Source of the DNA: Candidatus Nanoarchaeia archaeon
Lineage (GTDB): Archaea; Nanobdellota; Nanobdellia; Woesearchaeales; UBA10216
Assembly (NCBI GenBank): GCA_028279045.1
Contig: JANQSZ010000025.1
Coordinates: forward strand, 1-32,646
DNA: 32,646 nt
Reading direction: 5' to 3'
The notes beneath the pieces are model-generated. The model had not been told where the DNA came from, ran no database searches, and saw nothing but the letters and a program-made list of their open reading frames with translations. Below, piece after piece: positions 7,339-13,718 of this stretch (within the stretch, counting starts at the first letter, position 1; every line of letters begins with the position of its first letter). A program made the translations under genes and the position numbers.

Positions 7339-8008
7339 GAATTTCTTCTTTCGATGTATCCACTTTTAGTTTTTGAAAAAAAGTAGCAATGTTTTTCGCG
7401 TCACGTTCTAGCAATTCTTTTCCCTTGGGGTCGCGCATTGATGTCGCTTGGGAGAAGTCAATGAAGACTGGGTCTTCTTGATCGTTCAAGATGTTAAATC
7501 CGGAGAGGTCGCCGTGGGCGTAGCCGGCTTTCAAGAGTTTGTGCATGTTGTCGACGACCGCTTTGTAGAACTGTTCGGGTTTTTCAGGAATTTGATCTTT
7601 CATTTTTGGAGCGGGATCGCCAATTTGCTCCATGATGATAATGTTTTTTAGAATTTCAATCGGAATTGGAGCTGCAACATGAGCGTCGCGTGCTTTCATC
7701 AAGTTTCTGTATTCTCTTTGCGCCCACGCAAAAATTATCTCGCGCCGGCGATGTTTCAAATTTTCATACCGAGGATCAGTACGAATGTATTCATACATTC
7801 TTGTGAAGTCTGCTGTTTCCAAACGGAAAATCTTGATGATAACATGGCCTTCTTTGCCTTGTGCTGTGAAGACGTTTGCTTCTTTACCAATAGAGAGAGG
7901 AGACATCGTAGTTTCTTCAAAGAACCCTTTGCTGCTTAACACGAATAAATTGCGCTCTGTAAATGCATCGAATACGTTAGCGCGGGTTTTGAACTTGTCT
8001 TTAGTCAT
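7316..8008 (-). CDS. rio1: RIO1-type serine protein kinase/ATPase
   Basis: The 230 residues form a minimal RIO domain. Visible are the ATP loop SIGKEANVF (39-47), the lysine K59 in HVIIKIFR, the flexible-loop region with RTDPRYENLK, the RIO1-type WAQREYRNL (95-103), the hinge IIIMEQIG, the catalytic HGDLSGFN (D167, N172), and the metal-binding D184 in FIDFSQA. RIO1 proteins act in the late cytoplasmic maturation of the small ribosomal subunit. A TATA-like GGTTTTAAT (8033-8041) supports the ATG at 8008. The protein is short at the C-terminus, as expected for archaeal Rio1. Its 3' end overlaps the orphan gene opposite. Confidence 0.93.
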   Translation of the reverse strand: MTKDKFKTRANVFDAFTERNLFVLSSKGFFEETTMSPLSIGKEANVFTAQGKEGHVIIKIFRLETADFTRMYEYIRTDPRYENLKHRRREIIFAWAQREYRNLMKARDAHVAAPIPIEILKNIIIMEQIGDPAPKMKDQIPEKPEQFYKAVVDNMHKLLKAGYAHGDLSGFNILNDQEDPVFIDFSQATSMRDPKGKELLERDAKNIATFFQKLKVDTSKEEILKKVYAE

Positions 8009-8033
8009 TCAGAACAAGATTGCATGCATTGCA

Positions 8034-8258
8034 TTAAAACCTATCCGTTATATCGTGGTCAGTTCGCCTGGGAGGAGGCATAGGCCCTTCCATCCATGCA
8101 TCACGCCTGTTCTGTAAGTAAGAGGTAACGTGATCAAGCGCTGCTTCTGCAAACGGATGGTAGTTTCTGCCGTCAGTAGGTTTTGGCTTAGGAACTGGAT
8201 TTCGAGTTTCTTTGCCAGGAAAGGGAATTATATTGTTAGATTCATACACGCAAATCAC
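8034..8258 (-). CDS. Small orphan protein, proline-rich, about 74 residues
   Basis: No ATG is available; GTG at 8258 (or TTG 8261, GTG 8249) fits a TATA box CTTTTATA (8282-8289) centred about 27 nt upstream. The product has a Pro-rich stretch (VPKPKPTDGRN), a short helical part (FAEAALDHVTSYLQNRRDAW) and a second Pro/Arg-rich tail. No family is recognised. It lies between Rio1 and another orphan, each with its own promoter, and is probably transcribed alone. Confidence 0.5.
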   Translation of the reverse strand: MICVYESNNIIPFPGKETRNPVPKPKPTDGRNYHPFAEAALDHVTSYLQNRRDAWMEGPMPPPRRTDHDITDRF

Positions 8259-8281
8259 CAAACTGAGCTGACTGGGAGAAG

Positions 8282-8289
8282 TATAAAAG
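8282..8289 (-). promoter_or_regulatory. TATA box of proline-rich orphan
   Basis: CTTTTATA on the minus strand lies in the 33-bp gap after the next orphan gene's stop, centred about 27 nt upstream of GTG 8258. It supports the small gene and its start. Confidence 0.5.
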
Positions 8290-8291
8290 GG

Positions 8292-8666
8292 TTACTCTGA
8301 CATGAGATAGTCTTCGGGTGTTTTTGGGAAAAAACTATTATGGAATTCGGCGGTATCCCAACATTTTTCAGGATTCTCTGCGCGTTCAGATTCGATATGG
8401 TCGATGAATCTTTGGTACTGCTCGCTGAATTCGCCATTTACCCTAACTTCAATACCAGCAACTCTGTCTAACATGCCTTGTGCAAATGCGAGAGAAGCTA
8501 CACCTTTACCTACATTAAATGCTCCAAGAGAATAGTATGCTACTTCAACAGGCGCATTTGTAGCAGCCCCCAACCACCAAAGACTGAGTCCAAGGATCCT
8601 CATGGTGTTTGTACCAAGAGGCTTCACGGATTCATGAGGCATTCGTGCATAGAGTTCTCGCAACAT
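8292..8666 (-). CDS. Orphan protein, 124 residues
   Basis: ATG at 8666 is 26 nt from a TATA-like TTTTTAAA (8689-8696), giving a leaderless transcript. The first half contains a moderately hydrophobic stretch (MRILGLSLWWLGAATNA ... VEVAYYSLGAFNVGKGVASLAFA, about 22-62) that could be one or two weak membrane helices or a buried core. The second half is acidic and polar. No motif or family is recognised. Neighbouring small genes on the same strand each have separate promoters. Confidence 0.6.
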   Translation of the reverse strand: MLRELYARMPHESVKPLGTNTMRILGLSLWWLGAATNAPVEVAYYSLGAFNVGKGVASLAFAQGMLDRVAGIEVRVNGEFSEQYQRFIDHIESERAENPEKCWDTAEFHNSFFPKTPEDYLMSE

Positions 8667-8688
8667 GAGAAGAAGTACTTAAAGGGTG

Positions 8689-8696
8689 TTTAAAAA
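8689..8696 (-). promoter_or_regulatory. TATA-like box of 124-residue orphan
   Basis: TTTTTAAA on the minus strand is centred 26 nt before the ATG at 8666. Confidence 0.45.
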
Positions 8697-8708
8697 GGTA
8701 GCGTCTGA

Positions 8709-8906
8709 TTACTCAGTGTTCTTTGGGCCTTGTAATCGCTGGTTGGCATCGTAGATAGGATCTACAAATCCCTGCTGTTCAGGATCAGACATATAGGGCA
8801 ACTGCCTGAATTCATCAAACGCGTCAGCGATCTCTTCCTGGTGGCTGTCAACGTAATTCTCAATGACTCGCTGCACCATTGCATCCACTGGATCAAGGAA
8901 CCCCAT
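8709..8906 (-). CDS. Small acidic orphan protein, 65 residues
   Basis: The ATG at 8906 was chosen because TTTATAAA (8929-8936) lies 26 nt upstream. The longer open frame to 8960 would place that TATA box inside the gene. The product is acidic and probably helical (VDAMVQRVIENYVDSHQEEI, then ADAFDEFRQLPYM). No family is recognised. Confidence 0.55.
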   Translation of the reverse strand: MGFLDPVDAMVQRVIENYVDSHQEEIADAFDEFRQLPYMSDPEQQGFVDPIYDANQRLQGPKNTE

Positions 8907-8928
8907 ACTGTGTAGTAGTCCTTTTGCC

Positions 8929-8936
8929 TTTATAAA
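8929..8936 (-). promoter_or_regulatory. TATA box of 65-residue orphan
   Basis: TTTATAAA sits 26 nt upstream of ATG 8906 on the minus strand and fixes the start of the small gene. Confidence 0.6.
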
Positions 8937-8964
8937 GGTTTTTCGCAGTATCAATACCAAAGGC

Positions 8965-8972
8965 TTATAAAG
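8965..8972 (+). promoter_or_regulatory. TATA box upstream of structured RNA
   Basis: TTATAAAG on the plus strand predicts a transcript start near 8995, just before the GC-rich RNA candidate at 8995-9150. Confidence 0.55.
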
Positions 8973-8994
8973 GGCCCGAGTCTTCCGAATTGTA

Positions 8995-9150
8995 CGTCAC
9001 TGCCCGTATTATGGGTCCTTCAACAAGCTTGCCTTGTAGGCGTGCGATGCGTTGGAGACACAATATATGGGCTCAGCCCGACACGAGAGTACCTTCGGGA
9101 GTTAACGGCTAAGCCAAGCAATGAACGCGGGGGTTAGTGTTTCGGGCATC
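8995..9150 (+). ncRNA. Unassigned structured RNA, about 155 nt
   Basis: A GC-rich stretch with no ORF, directly downstream of a TATA box, in an otherwise AT-rich gap. Several helices can be drawn: TGCCCG (9001-9006) with CGGGCA (9143-9148) closes the whole element, or GCCCGA plus CAC (9076-9084) pairs with GTG and TCGGGC (9137-9147). Local hairpins include ACAAG-CTTGC-CTTGT, GGGC-TCA-GCCC and GGCTAAGCC. The first two options exclude each other. An ACA follows the last stem by 2-3 nt, as in H/ACA guides, but the rest does not clearly fit. I see no match to tRNA, 5S rRNA, SRP RNA or RNase P RNA. It could be a free RNA or the first part of a long dnaG leader. Confidence 0.55.
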
Positions 9151-9181
9151 ACATTTAATATTCAAAACATCAAGCCGAAGT

Positions 9182-9261
9182 GAATAAGCGCGATACGAAC
9201 TTACTATCATTCATGTGAAATTACATACATCAAATTCATTCAATAACCGTACCGCTTATTC
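9182..9261. repeat. 9-bp perfect inverted repeat in dnaG upstream region
   Basis: GAATAAGCG (9182-9190) and CGCTTATTC (9253-9261) are exact complements 62 nt apart. As RNA they would close an 80-nt domain between the RNA candidate and the dnaG start. The enclosed sequence is AT-rich with no ORF. It may be a second small RNA or a leader domain. Confidence 0.5.
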
Positions 9262-9270
9262 TAGAAAGAA

Positions 9271-9309
9271 GCTACACGACGGTAGCTCCCTCGGCAAGAA
9301 TCGGAGGGA
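9271..9309 (+). promoter_or_regulatory. Two adjacent hairpins in dnaG leader, second masks ribosome site
   Basis: GCTAC-(6 nt)-GTAGC (9271-9286) is followed at once by TCCCTC (9287-9292) and GAGGGA (9304-9309). The right arm of the second stem contains most of the dnaG ribosome site GGAGGG (9303-9308), six nt before ATG 9315. Folding would hide the site from the ribosome, a layout typical of translational control. Confidence 0.55.
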
Positions 9310-9314
9310 TTCAA

Positions 9315-10556
9315 ATGGGAAAAATTAGCTTGGTATCATCCAAGTACATTATACACTCAACTATATCCATCGAGGGTATTGTTGATAAGCCAGACATCAT
9401 TGGAGCAGTCTTCGGACAAACTGAAGGATTGCTCGGTGCAGATCTTGAATTGCGAGAACTGCAACGATCTGGTAGAATTGGACGAATAGAAGTAAACACA
9501 GAAACCAGACAAGGAAAGACGTTTGGTACTATTGTTGTTCCTAGCTCACTTGACAAAGCAGAGACTGCGATCGTGGCTGCTGCACTGGAGATCATCCAGC
9601 GTATTGGGCCGTGTAATGCGAAAGTGCAAGTCAAGGAGATCCAAGACGTACGAGTATCGAAGAGACAATATGTCGTAGACCGTGCGAAAGAACTGCTTAA
9701 GCAGCTTCAGGATTCTGTATTACCGGATTCGCAAGAAATTGCGGACGAGGTAACGCACTCTGTCCGTACTATGGAAATTACCACGTACGGGCCAGAGCGT
9801 CTTGAATGCGGTCCGAACATCAACGACAGCGATGAAATCATTGTTGTAGAAGGACGAGCAGACGTACTCACACTGTTGAAGCATGGATTCAAAAATGCAA
9901 TTGCACTTAACGGAACATCGGTTCCAAAAACAATTGTTGACTTGAGCAAGCATAAATCAGTAATGTTGTTTGTTGACGGAGACCGTGGTGGCGACCTTAT
10001 TATCAAAGAGATGCTTACAGTAGCAGATGTTGATTTTGTTACAAAAGCACCTGATGGTAAGGAAGTCGAAGAACTTGCAAAGAAGGAAATTCACAAAGCA
10101 TTGCGAAGCAGAATCACTGCAGAACAAGCTAAACTTGAATTGCCAAAGAATGGAAGTTCAGCACCGCGACGTCCAGCAGCTCGACCACAAGCACGTGAAC
10201 AACGTCGTGAACGTCCGCAACGTGATACACGAGAACGTGCGCCGGCAAGAGAACGACCAGGAATCGGTCCTCAAGAGAAGAAACTTTTCAAAGAAATTTC
10301 GGAAAGCCTAATCGGAACTCGAGGAGCATGCTTGCTTGATAACAAGCTTAACGTTCTTGGAAAAGTTCCAATTACCGAACTGAACGGAACACTTGAAAAC
10401 TTGCAGAATGTCTATGCAGTTGTCTTTGACGGTGTTATCGAATCAGATGTTGTACGAACAGCTGAGAAAGCACATGTACAACGACTCGTCGGTATGGAAA
10501 ACAAAACGCGACCTCAAGATTCAAGAATTTTGATGGCAACAATCGCTGAGTTATGA
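9315..10556 (+). CDS. dnaG: Archaeal DnaG-like primase / exosome subunit
   Basis: The 413-residue protein matches the archaeal DnaG family. The N-terminal domain (SSKYIIHSTISIEGIVDKPDIIGAVFGQTEGLLG) precedes a TOPRIM domain with VVEGRADV (E179) and FVDGDRGG (D221, D223) as metal-binding residues. An Arg/Pro-rich linker (about 275-315) follows, then a conserved C-terminal domain. There is no bacterial-type zinc finger or helicase-binding domain. In archaea this protein associates with the RNA exosome and aids poly(A)-rich RNA degradation; a priming role has also been reported. A strong GGAGGG site precedes ATG 9315, but it lies in a possible hairpin. The 3' end overlaps the convergent SurA-N-like gene by 6 bp. 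Confidence 0.95.
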   Translation: MGKISLVSSKYIIHSTISIEGIVDKPDIIGAVFGQTEGLLGADLELRELQRSGRIGRIEVNTETRQGKTFGTIVVPSSLDKAETAIVAAALEIIQRIGPCNAKVQVKEIQDVRVSKRQYVVDRAKELLKQLQDSVLPDSQEIADEVTHSVRTMEITTYGPERLECGPNINDSDEIIVVEGRADVLTLLKHGFKNAIALNGTSVPKTIVDLSKHKSVMLFVDGDRGGDLIIKEMLTVADVDFVTKAPDGKEVEELAKKEIHKALRSRITAEQAKLELPKNGSSAPRRPAARPQAREQRRERPQRDTRERAPARERPGIGPQEKKLFKEISESLIGTRGACLLDNKLNVLGKVPITELNGTLENLQNVYAVVFDGVIESDVVRTAEKAHVQRLVGMENKTRPQDSRILMATIAEL

Positions 10557-11186
10557 GCTTCCGCGAACGACAATATCTGCTGTCTTACGAAGGTTAGAAA
10601 CGTAAACTCTTATATTTTCTTCTCTTAACTCATCCTGCACTTGCTGGATGAGTTCTTCTTCTACTTCAGTAAATGGGATTCCTTGCAATTTGTAAATACT
10701 TTCTTCGTATGCTTGATCGACCAAATCGCCGTCAATATTTCCGAGGACAATAGGAACATCTTTGTCAAGAAGTTTTGTAATGAGAATTTCTTGAGCTAAT
10801 GTGGCTTCGAACGTCTCAACATCCTGCCCAAGTAGTTCAAGATTGTAAAGCAATTGTTCTTCAGTAATACTGTTCGATGAAAGATACGATTGATAGCCTG
10901 CATCATATTCTTCTTGAGTAACAGCCAATCCTTGATTTCTCGCTTCTTGCAAGAGAAGAAGTCGTTCAAACACTGTTTGTGCAACGTCATTGATTGTGAT
11001 AAACTGCTTTTGCTGCGGAGTTAACGCATTATATTGAGCAAGAACATCAGATTCTGAGATCGCAACGCCATTCACAACAAACATCCAATCCTCTGGAAGC
11101 TGCTCTGCTTTCGGGATAGCTAACCAGATAAGAGCTGCTGCGATAACAAGGCAGATAACCCCGATAGCGATGAAGTTGCGTTTCAT
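10551..11186 (-). CDS. Membrane-anchored SurA-N-like protein without PPIase domain
   Basis: From ATG 11186 this gives 211 residues. An N-terminal hydrophobic helix (about 5-25, FIAIGVICLVIAAALIWLAI) is followed by a SurA-N/trigger-type chaperone module: VVNGVAISESDVLAQYNAL, then QTVFERLLLLQEARNQGLAVTQEEYDAGY and further helices to the C-terminus. No parvulin domain follows. The start was moved in from 11288 because a TATA box (11209-11216) lies 27 nt upstream of 11186. The protein probably faces outside the membrane and could assist folding of surface proteins. It is divergent from two pilin-like genes, which fits that idea. Function is inferred. Confidence 0.78.
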   Translation of the reverse strand: MKRNFIAIGVICLVIAAALIWLAIPKAEQLPEDWMFVVNGVAISESDVLAQYNALTPQQKQFITINDVAQTVFERLLLLQEARNQGLAVTQEEYDAGYQSYLSSNSITEEQLLYNLELLGQDVETFEATLAQEILITKLLDKDVPIVLGNIDGDLVDQAYEESIYKLQGIPFTEVEEELIQQVQDELREENIRVYVSNLRKTADIVVRGSS

Positions 11187-11208
11187 ATCCTGTAATGCTG
11201 GGGTATGG

Positions 11209-11239
11209 TCTATAAACCTTTTGGTGAAATATTTAAATA
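11209..11239. promoter_or_regulatory. Divergent promoters of SurA-N-like and pilin-like genes
   Basis: Minus strand: TTTATAGA (11209-11216), 27 nt before ATG 11186. Plus strand: TTTAAATA (11232-11239), 27 nt before ATG 11262. The boxes are only 15 bp apart, so the two promoters may compete or be controlled together. Confidence 0.6.
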
Positions 11240-11261
11240 GTCGGCATACGGTAAAAGCAAT

Positions 11262-12530
11262 ATGAAAGGGGTGAGAGGAGCATCTCAAATAGACTGGATC
11301 ATAAGCCTTGCTTTCTTCATGCTGTACTTAGGATTCTTCTTTGTTTTTCTCCAGAATCAAATAACGCCAGTAGAGGATGACAATGGAGTCTTGGATTTGG
11401 TAGAAGACGGCATTCGAGAAGATGCAAAAACAGCAATCAACAAGATACCGTTGGTTGTGCATTCGAACATAACAGGAACAGAACTTGTGGTTGCAGATTT
11501 TCCGCTCACATGGACAAACTTTAGCTTTGTTGATAACAGATCTTACTTGCTTGATGACAAACTTTTCTTTGAATCTGATTTGAGCGAGAATACGTTTCAT
11601 TTTATCGTAACGTCGGATGAAGGATACGAGATACCATTGACGGTACAAGATTTGGTTGCGACAAATGACGTTGTTTTTGTAAACACCAAAGGCTTTAGCG
11701 CGGAATTTGACACACTTGGGATTGTGCGAACGATTCAGCACCTGGGCGAGAGGAGAATGAGCGACTACAATGTAACTATTGATGGGCTGCTTTTCTCGAC
11801 GCAAGACATTGGAACGACGATAACAACACGACCGTTTGCAGCGACGTACGAAGCAGAGAGTATAACGTTGCAACATAAATCGCACGTGTTTGCAGGATAC
11901 GGGAGAATGTATTCATATTTAGAATTGCTGGAGAAAGGAGTGCAGAGAAACGTAACAATTTCTGCAACAATATTGAACGCAACAAATTATTATGTTGATG
12001 TCGTGACGTTCGGAGCGTTTGATTACGACGAGGAAACGTGCACTACGTCGGAAGGAACGTTCATTGACTTTTTTGACCCTGATGCAGGAATTAGTTTTAT
12101 GACGGAAGATGTTTCGGAATTTGAATACTGTGTTACCGACGGAGCAGTACAGTTTTCGATGAAACTGCAATTTGTAAATGAGTCATCATTTAGAATCATG
12201 ACGCACGAGGATGATTATGAAACAACAGAACCGTTAGTGTCGCCTTACTCGGTCGAGTATGGGTATATTGAAAATGTTTCTGCATTGTCATACCAAGGAA
12301 TAAAATCGATTAATCAAACAGAATATAGGACGCTGAAAACTGATTGGAACTTCCCAAGAACACAAGACTTTGCATACACAATTTCAAACGTCAGCGGCGG
12401 TGTTATCTACCGATATGAACCAATAAACGTACCGAAAGATCAAGATATCCTGGCGAAGACGATCACGTTAGACTTATCAGATAAATATGGAAATACAAAA
12501 ACACATACGGTGAGAATACAATCATGGTAA
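11262..12530 (+). CDS. Pilin-like (class III signal) surface protein with many N-glycosylation sequons
   Basis: The 422-residue protein begins KGVRGASQIDWIISLAFFML: basic residues, a Gly-Ala cleavage region, a polar turn with an acidic residue, then a hydrophobic helix. This is the archaeal type IV prepilin pattern cut by a PibD/FlaK-type peptidase. The rest is a beta-rich extracellular domain with about ten N-X-S/T sequons (for example NIT, NFS, NVT, NAT, NES, NQT) and a few cysteines around residues 260-290. It is much longer than ordinary pilins. It overlaps the next pilin-like gene by 7 nt. It is probably displayed on the cell surface; function unknown. Confidence 0.75.
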   Translation: MKGVRGASQIDWIISLAFFMLYLGFFFVFLQNQITPVEDDNGVLDLVEDGIREDAKTAINKIPLVVHSNITGTELVVADFPLTWTNFSFVDNRSYLLDDKLFFESDLSENTFHFIVTSDEGYEIPLTVQDLVATNDVVFVNTKGFSAEFDTLGIVRTIQHLGERRMSDYNVTIDGLLFSTQDIGTTITTRPFAATYEAESITLQHKSHVFAGYGRMYSYLELLEKGVQRNVTISATILNATNYYVDVVTFGAFDYDEETCTTSEGTFIDFFDPDAGISFMTEDVSEFEYCVTDGAVQFSMKLQFVNESSFRIMTHEDDYETTEPLVSPYSVEYGYIENVSALSYQGIKSINQTEYRTLKTDWNFPRTQDFAYTISNVSGGVIYRYEPINVPKDQDILAKTITLDLSDKYGNTKTHTVRIQSW

Positions 12531-12898
12531 AGCACGGAGCGCTAAGGACAGCAGAGTCATTGATGGCAATTGCATTGTCATTCGGTTTTCTCTTTTTCAT
12601 GCTGCAAAGCCAATCGATTACACCGGGAAGCGTTGATGTCCAAAACGTATTGCATCCATTGCGCTCTGATACTGAATTCCGAACGTGTGTGCTTGAACGG
12701 GATACCACGTGCATTGAAACAATTGTAGAGGAACGACTTGGACCAACAAAAGAATACACATACAATATTTCTACCGATCCCACTGCCACTGTTTCTGGAC
12801 TGCCTGCAAGGGCAGTGGTTGCCAGCTCAGTGTACATTGGAGGCAATATCTCAGACGACGAACAAGTCATTTTTAGGCTATTTACGTGGGATTCGTAA
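12524..12898 (+). CDS. Small pilin-like protein, second gene of surface operon
   Basis: The 124-residue protein starts with a basic stretch and HGALRTAESLMAIALSFGFLFFML, again a class III prepilin-like signal (Ala-Leu-Arg-Thr-Ala-Glu-Ser before a hydrophobic helix). The short ectodomain has two cysteines within ten residues (CVLERDTTC) that may form a disulfide, and two NIS sequons. Its start lies inside the end of the larger pilin-like gene (7-nt overlap), so the two are probably made together and may assemble in one structure. Confidence 0.72.
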   Translation: MVKHGALRTAESLMAIALSFGFLFFMLQSQSITPGSVDVQNVLHPLRSDTEFRTCVLERDTTCIETIVEERLGPTKEYTYNISTDPTATVSGLPARAVVASSVYIGGNISDDEQVIFRLFTWDS

Positions 12899-12900
12899 GG

Positions 12901-12908
12901 TTTAAATA
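12901..12908 (+). promoter_or_regulatory. TATA box of archease operon
   Basis: TTTAAATA begins 2 nt after the pilin-like stop codon and is centred 26 nt before ATG 12931. Confidence 0.6.
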
Positions 12909-12930
12909 CCGCGAAAACTAGGGTTCTTGT

Positions 12931-13275
12931 ATGAAGATAAGCATAGATACCAAGGAAGACTCCAATGACGAGATTAAACGTGTTATCACACTTCTTAACC
13001 ACCTTATTGGTGAGAATATGGCGATCGAAAACGCCAGTCCTGAACAGGCAAGCGAATCTGGGCAGCAAGCAGAACAAGGATTCTTTAACTTGTTTAATGA
13101 TACGCCAACAAATGAACCACCTGCACAACCTGCACCTGAGCCGAGCGTACCGATTCCAGAACCTGCGCCATCACTGAGTGCAGAAGAACCAGTTACAGAC
13201 ATCGATAATGTCTATCGTGTTTCACAAGAAGAAAAGAAAGTCGACTTTTCAGACGAAGTTGTCCCATACGAATGA
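12931..13275 (+). CDS. Conserved archaeal small protein with Pro/Glu-rich tail
   Basis: The 114-residue protein has a short N-terminal domain beginning MKISIDTKEDSNDEIKRVI and LLNHLIGENM, a form I recall as recurrent in archaeal genomes but without a known function. A low-complexity Pro/Ala/Glu region (about 65-95) and an acidic tail follow. The TATA box 26 nt upstream supports a leaderless start. It overlaps the archease gene by ATGA, so it belongs to the RNA-repair operon. It could be an accessory or DNA/RNA-associated protein; this is inference. Confidence 0.75.
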   Translation: MKISIDTKEDSNDEIKRVITLLNHLIGENMAIENASPEQASESGQQAEQGFFNLFNDTPTNEPPAQPAPEPSVPIPEPAPSLSAEEPVTDIDNVYRVSQEEKKVDFSDEVVPYE

Positions 13276-13688
13276 AATACAAATTTCTTGAACACACTGC
13301 AGACGTGAAGTTTCAGGCCTACGGCAAAACCCTCGAAGAAGCGTACTCGAATGCAGGGGAAGCACTTTCTGCTGTCATGACAGAAGTTGACGATGTCAAA
13401 GAGACACGGTCGTTGACGGTTGCAGTGCAAGGAGAAGATATGAAATCACTCTTGTATGACTATCTAGCAGAGTTGATCGTGTTAGTTAACACAGAAAATT
13501 TTCTCTTAAAACGAGTCGATGCACTCAAAATTGATAGAGATGGGGTGCTTTCGTTAACAGCTACGCTGCTCGGCGACGATCTTGACAAATATAAAACGCA
13601 CGATGACGTCAAAGCGGTAACGTATAACGAGATGGAGATCGACGAAACACCTGGAAAATGCGTTGTACAGGTTGTTTTAGATATATAA
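13272..13688 (+). CDS. Archease, RtcB activator
   Basis: The 138-residue protein matches the archease family across its length. It starts YKFLEHTADVKFQAYGKTLEEAY, with the His and Asp of HTADV, has DYLAELIVLVNTE in the middle, and ends VVQVVLDI, with the acidic end typical of the metal site. Archease speeds guanylylation and turnover of the RNA ligase RtcB. Its neighbour is rtcB, 30 nt downstream with its own TATA box. The ATGA overlap ties it to the preceding small gene. Confidence 0.93.
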   Translation: MKYKFLEHTADVKFQAYGKTLEEAYSNAGEALSAVMTEVDDVKETRSLTVAVQGEDMKSLLYDYLAELIVLVNTENFLLKRVDALKIDRDGVLSLTATLLGDDLDKYKTHDDVKAVTYNEMEIDETPGKCVVQVVLDI

Positions 13689-13697
13689 TTTTATAAA
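13689..13697 (+). promoter_or_regulatory. TATA box of rtcB
   Basis: TTTTATAAA starts at the archease stop codon and is centred 26 nt before ATG 13719. rtcB can therefore be transcribed separately as a leaderless mRNA. Confidence 0.6.
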
Positions 13698-13718
13698 CAC
13701 ACTGGAATTTTTCTGGTC

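Noticed and set aside
8995-9150. Assignment of the structured RNA as 5S rRNA, SRP RNA, RNase P RNA or H/ACA guide
   Set aside because: Expected landmarks are missing (no 5S loop B/C sequence, no SRP GGAAG loop, no RNase P conserved core). The ACA after the last stem alone is not enough for H/ACA.
11328-11885. 185-codon minus-strand ORF inside the large pilin-like gene
   Set aside because: Cys/Arg-rich shadow frame of the signal-bearing plus-strand gene; no family features.
12463-13128. 221-codon minus-strand ORF over the pilin-like and archease-operon genes
   Set aside because: It is antisense to two well-supported genes, has no promoter or family features, and its composition looks like a frame shadow.
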